NCBI RefSeq assembly: GCF_050436995.1
Contig: NC_134771.1
Span: 1,157,501 to 1,221,500 of the forward strand
DNA length: 64,000 bases
Source of the DNA: Anticarsia gemmatalis
Taxonomy: Eukaryota > Arthropoda > Insecta > Lepidoptera > Erebidae
Reading direction: 5' to 3'
Part shown: positions 56,777 to 64,000 of the stretch, one piece after another
Position numbering within the stretch: the first letter of the stretch is position 1
Layout of the letters: each line of letters opens with the position of its first letter
Translations under genes and position numbers: made by a program
Notes under the pieces: generated by a model
What the model saw: the letters and a program-made list of their open reading frames with translations, nothing else
The model's database searches: none
Told to the model about the DNA's origin: nothing

Positions 56777-56962
56777 TCTAATATATAAAATTCTCGCGTC
56801 ACAGTTTTCGTTGCCATACTCCTCCGAAACGGTTTGACTGATTCTCATGAAATTTTGTGAGCATATTGACTAGGTCTGAGAATCGGCCAACATCTATTTT
56901 TCAGACACCTAAGTGACACAATTTTTTTTTATATTGCAAACAACGTTTGCCGGGTCAGCTAG
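56777..56962 (+). mobile_element. Non-autonomous Helitron, family 2
   Basis: A|TCTAATATATAAAATTCTCG start and GTTTGCCGGGTCAGCTAG|T end. Interior CATACTCCTCCGAAACGG. 186 bp. Confidence 0.8.
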
Positions 56963-56984
56963 TACTTAATATTTTTTTCTAATA

Positions 56985-57115
56985 ATACGTCACTTTGCTG
57001 AGCAAAGGTCTTTTCCTAAACGAGAGAGGGGTTAGGCCTCTAGTCCATCGAGTTAGTTAGCTAGTTAGTCAAGTGCAGGTAAAGGACTTTGCATGCCCTT
57101 AAGAAACGTATTACT
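56985..57115 (-). repeat. tRNA-derived SINE 1, 3' tail (decayed)
   Basis: GAGAGAGGGGTTAGGCC and GGACTTTGCATGCCCTTAAG on plus. Confidence 0.5.
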
Positions 57116-57132
57116 ATGATCTTATGCAATTT

Positions 57133-57180
57133 TTGTAGTGCGACACAAGAGCAATTCTTAGTGCGGGAGTTTTCTCTAAA
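57133..57180 (+). repeat. tRNA-derived SINE 2, tail
   Basis: GCGACACAAGAGCAATTCTT followed by AGTGCGGGAGTTT. Confidence 0.55.
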
Positions 57181-57362
57181 AAAAGAAAAATAGTAATTTG
57201 ATATAGCAAGTAAAAGTTTTAATTTCACTGTCAGTCCGATTTGATTGATTTAGTGAAAGTTGTTTCAAATTACCTTTGTTATAACTTCGATGGCTGATCT
57301 AAATAAAACAATAATAATAGATTTAAACTGCCACTGATAGACGAAGAGTAAATTTAACCCAG

Positions 57363-57611
57363 CTATACTTACTAACATTATAAAGTTGAAGAGTTTGTTT
57401 GTTTGAACGCGCTAATCTCAGGGACTACTGGTGTGACTTGAAAAAATATTTTACTGTTGGATAGCCTATTTATCGAGGAAGGCTATAGGCTATATAACAT
57501 CACGCTACGACCATTAGGAGCGGAGTAGCAACGACAAATGTTACAAAAACGGGGAAATTACTGACCCATTCACTCTTATGTGAGGCAAGCGAAGTTGCGC
57601 GGGTCAGCTAG
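57363..57611 (+). mobile_element. Non-autonomous Helitron, family 1
   Basis: TATACTTACTAACATTATAA start (first bases decayed), GCGCGGGTCAGCTAG|T end. Confidence 0.75.
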
Positions 57612-57711
57612 TTATTTATATACAAAAGAAGTTTATATGGATCTTGAAAAGTGTCAATCTTTGGTCTCTGCCTACACCAATATACGAAAAAGACAGTTTA
57701 TAACTGTTTTA

Positions 57712-57866
57712 CCTGGGTAATAAGTTACAACACAGTATCCTTCGGCAAGACTGGTTGTCAGGCTTATAAGCTTCTGTCTACTGTTAACGACTGTCAAAGA
57801 TCTTTGAAAGTAAGCCGGGACCCACAATTTAACGTGCTTTCCGAAAAACGGAGGAACTCGATATGA
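57712..57866 (-). repeat. 5S-type SINE family B, middle part
   Basis: GGGTAATAAGTTACAACACA, GTCAAAGATCTTTGAAAG and TTTCCGAAAAACGGAGG. Neither the tail nor the 5S head is present. Confidence 0.6.
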
Positions 57867-58078
57867 TATCGTTGAAAAATACTTTCGTTCATTGTAGTCA
57901 ATCACTGTAAAGATCACAATTATTCAGTTATTCATGTGAGTCTACAAAAGTGAGATTGTAGTGATCGACATCGCGTGTCGTGTGTTGAGTAACATGATGT
58001 TGCAATCTTAGGATAGATCTAGACTAGACAAACAATTAGCACTAAATATCTAGACTTTCAGGGACTCTGCGAGTCTCT

Positions 58079-58293
58079 TCTATACTAATATTTTAAAATT
58101 GTAGAGTTTGTTTGGTTGAACGCGCTTGTCCCAGGAACTACTGGAGCGAATTAAAAAAAATAATTTAGCTTTGGATAGTTTATTACGACTAATAAGGGCA
58201 GAGTACCTACTAGTAAATAATGTTACCAAAACGGGGAAAATTATGACCCTTTCTCTCTTATGAGACGCAAGCGAAGTTACGCGGGTCAGCTAG
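58079..58293 (+). mobile_element. Non-autonomous Helitron, family 1, internally shortened
   Basis: TCTATACTAATATTTTAAAA start, ACGCGGGTCAGCTAG|T end, 215 bp. Confidence 0.75.
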
Positions 58294-58299
58294 TAGGTA

Positions 58300-59145
58300 C
58301 CTACCTATCTAATATGTGCATAATGATGGAACTGATTAAGTATGTATAGCGTTTTGACTTTCATTATTTACTTATGTGTTACCTTAGATTTGATGACACT
58401 TTTTTGTATGATTAACAACTGTGAGATTACTTTCTTAACCTACTTAAACGGAGGATTTTCTCGTTTTGTCTGTGTTTTTTAATACACATAAAGAGGGCTC
58501 GCATGTAACACGCGTATTTTTTAGTTCCTAAGTATATAGCTCAAAATCCGTCTTGCGCGTATGACCTGCATTAGGCCAGGTATTATTATAAATTTAAGAA
58601 TAACGTGATATACCTAGTTTACGAAGTTGAGAAGAAAAGTGTTCTCAATGAAAACCATTTTTTTTACGAAATAAAGAAAAATAATCTAATCAATGAAATC
58701 TAAATGTCCGATACACGGTCTATTCTACGTGCCGTACGTATAAGCCTGCGTGTTTCAGTCATCTACACTTCACAGAGCACATGCAATTGATTCTGTGATA
58801 AGTTCGTTTACCCGAGGTGTGAAATAACGGGTTTAATTTTCATTTGACACCTTATTAAACGGGAAAGCCTGTGAATTTAATGTCCTGTAAGTATTTTTAC
58901 TTGTATGTTTTTTTTATTTAAGTCGGTCGAAACGTTAGTTAACTTAAAGATAATAATATAGTAACATTCGTAACCATTAAAATTCTCATCTTGTTTAAGG
59001 GCCGTTTATGAATTTAGTACTATTTTTATGATTTTGTACCCATACCTACAGTATAACAAATTAAGTAGTAATTATTTCATCCCGAAGTTAAAAATATACA
59101 TCTTATAAAACAATGAATAAATGTACCTACGCAACACGAAATGAT
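58300..59145. other. No gene confirmed
   Basis: Holds only the weak first-exon candidate at 58757-58892. Confidence 0.35.
58757..58892 (+). other. Candidate short first exon
   Basis: TCAGTC (initiator-like) at 58755-58760 is followed by about 130 nt ending in an ATG two codons before a perfect GTAAGT donor (about 58888-58893). This layout resembles short first exons of insect secreted-protein genes. TATAAG lies upstream at 58739 but only 18 bp away, too close for a standard TATA. No downstream exon was found in the window. Confidence 0.15.
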
Positions 59146-59317
59146 GTGTGAATTAGAAATAATTATCACTTGTTCCAACGGTGAAGGAAAACATCGAGAT
59201 GAAGCCTTGATAGGTACCCCTACTATAACATGAACGAACTTTAGGTACATATCTGAATTCTTCAAACGAATCCAAAATAATACAATCTTTGTGCGCGGCT
59301 GTTGTCAAATGGCTTAG

Positions 59318-59659
59318 TTGACAACAGCCGCGCAGATCAATCTCTGAGGTTAAGCTATGCTTGCCGAGGTTGTTCTGTGGATGGGTGACCATCTTATACA
59401 TATCGAGTTTCTCCGTGTTTCGGAAGGCACGTTAAATTGTGGGTCCCGGCTGTCATTTTCGAAGATCTTTGGCAGTCGTTAACAGTAGTCAGAAGCTTGA
59501 AAGTCTGACAACCAGTCTTACCGAAGGTATCGTGTTATAACCCAGATATTGGGTTGTGGAGGTCAGATAGGCAGTCGCTCCATGTAAAACAATGGTATCC
59601 AGCTGCATCCGGTGAGACTGGAAGCCGACTCCAACATAGTTTGGAACAAAGGCTAAGCC
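59318..59659 (+). repeat. 5S rRNA-derived SINE family B, full length
   Basis: Head GATCAATCTCTGAGGTTAAG and GGATGGGTGACCATC, body CGTGTTTCGGAAGGCACG, tail AACATAGTTTGGAACAAAGG. Its first 16 bases are mirrored just upstream (59293-59308). Confidence 0.75.
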
Positions 59660-59719
59660 AATATATATTTGTCTGACCCGGGAATTGAACTACACAATCG
59701 ACTACTTTCGCACTCAGAC

Positions 59720-60330
59720 AGTCGATATTAATGAATACTTCTATGCTAATAAGTGCCGCTTCGATTACCATCTACTGTGTAACAGGAACAGACAATGTTC
59801 CGCTATTAATAAAGAAAGGCTGACGGAACTGTTGCCGTAAAAACCTACCTTTAAACTGCATTTTTATTCTTTAGTAGCCACCGCGACTTCGCTAGATTTA
59901 CCGTCCGTACTACTCAAACGTCCAATGGATATTAAAGTATACAAAATTATATTACAATACCCTCCATGGACGTTAGAGACGTCAAGAAGTTGTACATAAA
60001 AAACCTTTCGCAGGAATAGCTTAATATACTGGTGACAATTGTATGAAAATCCGTTAAGTATATTTTGAGCTTATCGCGAACAGACAAACACACACGGCGA
60101 GGGGTTACGTTCGGGCATAAAGTTACGATTTCGCGTCTTCAACCATATCCAGGCTAAATTTCATCTAAATAAATTCTGTGGAAAAATCAGGATAACAGAA
60201 AGAACAGAAAATAAAACAAAAAATACATTTAACAAATATTTAATATTCAAATATAAATTACAACGAAATTTTGATAATAATGACTAGAAAAATAACCATT
60301 TAATTAAAATCATTGGAAGCAATTTTACAA
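59720..60330. other. No gene seen
   Basis: A decayed unit resembling the AATATTAGTAG repeat (about 59875-60100); otherwise AT-rich. Confidence 0.4.
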
Positions 60331-60337
60331 ATATTGG

Positions 60338-60408
60338 ACACAAAGCACAACCAGACACGAAACAACTATTTGTAGATCGCACAAATATTTGTTCCGATTG
60401 AGAAAGAA
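60338..60408 (-). repeat. tRNA-derived SINE 2, middle part
   Basis: CACAAAGCACAACCAGACAC and CGCACAAATATTTGTTCCG on plus. Confidence 0.55.
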
Positions 60409-60464
60409 AATTAAGTTATAGATAGTAATAAAAGTATGTAAAAATTGCCTTTTTAAGTCTCCTT

Positions 60465-60519
60465 TTTTAGAAATTTCCTTATTTCTTATATAGGATAAGA
60501 AATAAGGAAATTTCTAAAA
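60465..60519. repeat. Perfect 24-bp hairpin, 7-nt loop
   Basis: Arms 60465-60488 and 60496-60519 (AGAAATTTCCTTATTTCTTA) with loop TATAGGA. Confidence 0.85.
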
Positions 60520-60537
60520 TATGAATAAATCAATATT

Positions 60538-60640
60538 AGGTCCCCAACCCGCACTTGGTCAGCGTGGTGGACTCAAGGCCTAACCCCGCCTTTATTCCAA
60601 AAGATCTTTGATTAGCAGTAAGACAGTAAAATTGCTTAAG
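60538..60640 (+). repeat. tRNA-derived SINE 1, 3' tail
   Basis: AACCCGCACTTGGTCAGCG and GTGGTGGACTCAAGGCC. Confidence 0.6.
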
Positions 60641-60846
60641 GGGTTTTAAATAAACGGGTATTTTTCTATACAAATGAAACCGAGAAATAAATAAAATATA
60701 TACTATACGAATAACATAATTTGTAATACAAACATAAGTAAGTCTTGCTACACACATAGTCGATTCGGCAATATTGATCGAACAACAAAACCGACTCGAC
60801 TCACTTGTTCGGCTTGTACCGTGTTCATCTACACATATACAGTTTT

Positions 60847-60941
60847 TAACGGTAGTTTATCTATTCAATAGCGTTTAAACTCATATAAAAAAACCCAATT
60901 GAATAGATAAACTACCGCTAAATGTGCTCGGAAACCAGGGG
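60847..60941. mobile_element. Tc1/mariner-type MITE, CCCCCGGTTTCTG family, 5' truncated
   Basis: Inverted GGTAGTTTATCTATTCAATA arms. The right end GCTCGGAAACCAGGGG is present; the matching left end is missing. Confidence 0.6.
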
Positions 60942-61095
60942 TAGGACGAAAATGCCGAAACGATTATATTGCACTAATAATACAATAGTGTTTTAACTCA
61001 AAATACAACTTTTATCAGAATGGACGAATAACTTGTTTATAACTCCCTATTATGGGTACAAAAAAACTAAATGCTCTTTGTGTTAAAAATGAAAT

Positions 61096-61556
61096 AGAAG
61101 TTATAATTATCACTTGTTCCAACGGTGAAGGAAAACATCGTGAGGAAACCTTGCATGCCTAAAATTTGTTTAATATATTTATTGAGCGCATGCAAGGTCC
61201 CCAACCCGCACTTGGTCAGCGTGGTGGACTCAAGGCCTAACCCCTCCCTCATTACGGAAGGAGACCCTTGCCCAGTACTGCCGTCCTCTAACTATAATGC
61301 CGTTATCTACAAAAACAATTTTTCGAGATATTCGATTAAAAGGCGCGACAAAATAAATATGCAATGCTGTTTCGTAACTATCTGGAAACTGCGATTTGAA
61401 ATATCTTTAGCAGCATCTGGAAACAGCATTGCATATTGCTTTTCTCGCGCCTTTTCGCGAATATCTTGAAACAAAATGCCGTTATCTACAAAATTGTTTT
61501 TGTAGATAACGGCATTATAGTTAGACGACGGCAGAGTAGTGGGACATTAATGGGTT
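61096..61556 (+). repeat. tRNA-derived SINE 1, split by a MITE
   Basis: CCAACGGTGAAGGAAAACAT through GACCCTTGCCCAG, then, after the MITE 61278-61534, GTGGGACATTAATGGGT. Confidence 0.7.
61278..61534. mobile_element. MITE with multiple nested inverted repeats, TSD AGTA
   Basis: Ends CTGCCGTCCTCTAACTATAA and its near-perfect complement, flanked by AGTA (61274-61277 and 61535-61538). The interior is a second imperfect palindrome built on AGGCGCGA and ATGCAATGCTGTTT, and the unit ATGCCGTTATCTAC occurs in three orientations. Superfamily not recognised. Confidence 0.75.
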
Positions 61557-61900
61557 AAATTATTATTATTCATTACAAATAATTAAAAATACGGTATAGT
61601 TATAGTGTTTAGTCTAATTTTGAATTACCACACTATTGTATTATTAGTGCGATGTGTTGCAAGACTAATAAAACATTTAGTTTCTTTCTATTTTTATTAT
61701 ATTTATTGGTCAATATATACATAGAAATAAATGATTATGTTTCGTACAATAAAAACGTATTTTAAACAAACAAATTTTAAATACAACCTTAGTACTAAGC
61801 CTGCTCATTTTATCATAATAAGTAAGTTTTGCAATTTTTTTATTGTGATATGATATAAATACAGCAGCTGAACATAAGATTTTACCAGTTACAACGGCTA

Positions 61901-62019
61901 ACCCCCGGTTTCTGGGGTACATTTAGCGGTAGTTTATCTATTCAATAGCGTTTAAACTCATATAAACATGACAGTTTCAATAGATAAACTATCGCTAAAT
62001 GTGCCTTAGAAACCGGGCA
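61901..62019. mobile_element. Tc1/mariner-type MITE, CCCCCGGTTTCTG family
   Basis: TA|ACCCCCGGTTTCTGG ... GAAACCGGGCA|TA with TTTAGCGGTAGTTTATC arms. Confidence 0.75.
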
Positions 62020-62180
62020 TAAATAAGTGTTGGTTAACTTATTTAATATATAAAGTAACATCAAATGTACAACTAAGTATCTACTGGATAACCTAACCGA
62101 CACTTATTTGAAAGCAATGAAACTGGTTTTATTTATCTTCAAAATAAAAACTGTTAATTGATCATTACTCACACACTCAT

Positions 62181-62424
62181 CGTATGGTTAGTGGTCAACC
62201 TAGAGTCAAAGTTGTTCAAGCCGCCCGAAGGCTTTTGACGTGGCTTAACGACTGTTATCTTAATTGACAACAACCGGGACCGACTTTTAACGTGCCCTCC
62301 GAAGCACGGAGACGCCTAGTTCAAATACCACTATGCGGTCACCCATCTATGGAATGACCGCGCCAAGGTTTGCTTAACCCACAGATCGTTTACCGAATGG
62401 TGAGCGCAACTAGCTATGGGCGCC
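62181..62424 (-). repeat. 5S rRNA-derived SINE family A, full length
   Basis: On minus: GTTGCGCTCACCATTCGG, GTGGGTTAAGCAAACC, GGCGCGGTCATTCC and GATGGGTGACCGC in 5S order, then CGTGCTTCGGAGGGCACG and a GGTTGACCACTAACC tail. Confidence 0.75.
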
Positions 62425-62751
62425 TCCTCAATACTAATATAGCAACACTACTAGTATACTTACTTTTTTCTTTTATGAAATTTTAATTTTCAATTATTAT
62501 TTTCCAAATTAACAGTTATTACTTTGAAGATATACAGAAATGCAATACACAATATTAATTATTTAATTTTATTTTATCCATGGAAACCAAACTTGAATAA
62601 ATTGCAGAGTACACTAAAATATGGCTAAAACATTGTTATATGTAATTATGCAATATCCATTGTAACGCTAACAAAATACTTAATTAATTTTTCTTGAGTT
62701 AATTGAGTATGTAGTTTTAGGGCTAAAGCAAACCAGCGAATATATTTTTTA

Positions 62752-63048
62752 AAAGACAACTCCCGCACTAAGAATTGCTCTTGTGTCCCGGTGACTTTTA
62801 CAAACATACAAACAACGGACACAAAGTACAATTGAGAAACAATTATTTGTGGGATCGAACAAATAATTGTTTTGGGAATCGAACCCACGACCTCTAGACG
62901 CAATGGTAGCTGGCGACCTTTACTATCAGCCCCGAAACAATTATTTATAGATGGGATCGAACAAATAATTGTTTCTTGTGGGAATCGAACCCACGACTCC
63001 CGGCGCAATGGTAGCTGGCGACCTTAACCATTGCGCCATTGAGGCAGG
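62752..63048 (-). repeat. tRNA-derived SINE 2 with duplicated head
   Basis: Two consecutive tRNA-like heads on minus (62936-63048 and about 62838-62935), each with GGGTTCGATTCCC and ACAATTATTTGTTCGATCCC, followed by one body and tail (AATTCTTAGTGCGGGAG). Confidence 0.7.
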
Positions 63049-63336
63049 CTAAAAAAATCCTTCGCTGGTTTGAATCGGCCCTTATACTACTAACTTTATA
63101 ATTTATACACAATACCCCGTAAAGACTTAAATATTTAAAATTTCAAGTCCAACATCCCTCCCTCCCAACAGTCAATTCCCACTTTTCAATGTGATTATTT
63201 TGACAACTCTCTCCCCCCCACTTTCGTGATAATACGCCCCCTTCAAAAACATGTCAAACGACGGTAACCAAATTTTTGGATCCGTCAGTTTAGTTACAAT
63301 TAAGAAATTACATTTCTTTCAATAGGAGTATCTTTA

Positions 63337-63449
63337 ACTCTCGGTTTCTGAAGTACATTTAGCGGTAGTTTATCTATTCTAGTTTAAGCTCATATAAACA
63401 TAACAGTTTGAATACAAAAACTACCGCTAAATGCGTTTCAGAAACCGAA
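63337..63449. mobile_element. Tc1/mariner-type MITE, CCCCCGGTTTCTG family
   Basis: TA|ACTCTCGGTTTCTGAAG ... CAGAAACCGAA|TA. Decayed termini. Confidence 0.65.
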
Positions 63450-63484
63450 TATAAGTCAGTTAAAAAAAACATTCTGTAATACTA

Positions 63485-63602
63485 ACCTCCGGTTTCTGAG
63501 GTACATTTAGCGGTAGTTTATCTATTCAATAGCGTTTAAACTCATATAACAAACGCTATTGAATAGATAAACTACCGCTAAATGTACTCAGAAACCGGGG
63601 GT
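63485..63602. mobile_element. Tc1/mariner-type MITE, CCCCCGGTTTCTG family, best copy
   Basis: TA|ACCTCCGGTTTCTGAGG ... CAGAAACCGGGGGT|TA. Nearly a full palindrome of about 55-bp arms. Confidence 0.8.
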
Positions 63603-64000
63603 TACTCAGATATCAAAATAGAATAAATCGTATATTTGACTAAATAAGTGTAAGATCACTCTCAATACATTTAAGTTTACTTTGAGAGCGATATCAAACG
63701 TCCCCTGTGTCGAAAGCGGAGAGCATAAGTCCTAAGCTTGATGTCAGTTTAGTACATCCCATTTATATATTAAAAAACTGGCATAAAATGCATAATATTA
63801 GGTATATGGTATTATGAGGAAATGCTGAGCATATAACTGCATTAAAAGAAAACCCGTAAAGTACAATAAAGAATCAAATTAAATACATAAACGGACATCA
63901 AACTCAGGACTTCCAACACATAGCTGGTACGATACCAAAAACCTTTCATTACCAACCAATTCACTTTAATTCCCAAAAAGATTTTTTAAGTTCGGTATAA

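Noticed and set aside
61125..61469. 114-codon plus-strand reading frame
   Set aside because: Runs across a SINE and the MITE inserted in it.
62646..63008. 120-codon minus-strand reading frame
   Set aside because: Translates the duplicated tRNA-like SINE heads (repeated RFP-type residues from the B box).
1..64000. CRISPR arrays, operons, bacterial promoters, rRNA operons
   Set aside because: No regularly spaced repeats and no prokaryotic gene organisation; the sequence is clearly insect nuclear DNA. The 5S-like stretches are SINE heads, not 5S genes.

Overview
This window is eukaryotic DNA from a moth or butterfly (Lepidoptera). It is AT-rich and intron-bearing and has no operons. It is packed with repeat types familiar from lepidopteran genomes: Helitrons ending in CTAG, tRNA-derived and 5S-rRNA-derived SINEs, mariner, Harbinger and hAT elements, and R1-type LINE pieces. 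The species cannot be named from the sequence alone.

Only one protein-coding gene can be assembled with confidence. It lies on the minus strand between about 52.6 kb (promoter) and 33.8 kb (stop codon), in four coding exons: 52338-52539, 36645-36814, 34237-34348 and 33834-33985. The splice phases agree at all three junctions (1/2, 0/0, 1/2). The predicted product is 211 residues long: a signal peptide, a short acidic and asparagine-rich segment, a basic-then-hydrophobic segment of the Osiris (DUF1676) type, a His-rich linker and a Pro/Tyr-rich tail. A TATA box and an arthropod initiator lie 31 bp apart just upstream. Intron 1 is about 15.5 kb and holds much of the window's transposon load. 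A candidate internal exon on the minus strand at 4.9-5.1 kb and two weak candidate first exons (10.56 kb and 58.76 kb, plus strand) could belong to other genes, but I cannot identify them.

Layout: 0-31 kb is intergenic or intronic DNA with SINEs, Helitrons, a 2.2-kb Harbinger relic (18.7-20.9 kb), a three-unit tandem array (9.06-9.57 kb) and a repeat-poor stretch (24.3-27.3 kb). At 31.6-33.2 kb is a mariner-superfamily foldback whose arms each carry the C-terminal end of a transposase. The Osiris-like gene covers 33.8-52.6 kb; inside its introns are a 519-bp Harbinger MITE, a 2.5-kb hAT element carrying an R1-type LINE ORF1, a solo-LTR candidate inside a SINE, a second foldback (45.8-47.0 kb) with a SINE in its loop, and four Helitrons. 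At 53.3-54.3 kb are two tandem Harbinger-type MITEs, and 55-64 kb is again SINE, Helitron and MITE sequence.

The most interesting material is (1) the complete Osiris-like gene, whose last splice acceptor seems to lie in a tRNA-SINE head; (2) two abundant SINE families whose heads match 5S rRNA, including the box C region; (3) two large foldback elements; and (4) several dated nested insertions (MITE in SINE, LTR in SINE, Helitron in another repeat) that show exact target-site rules.
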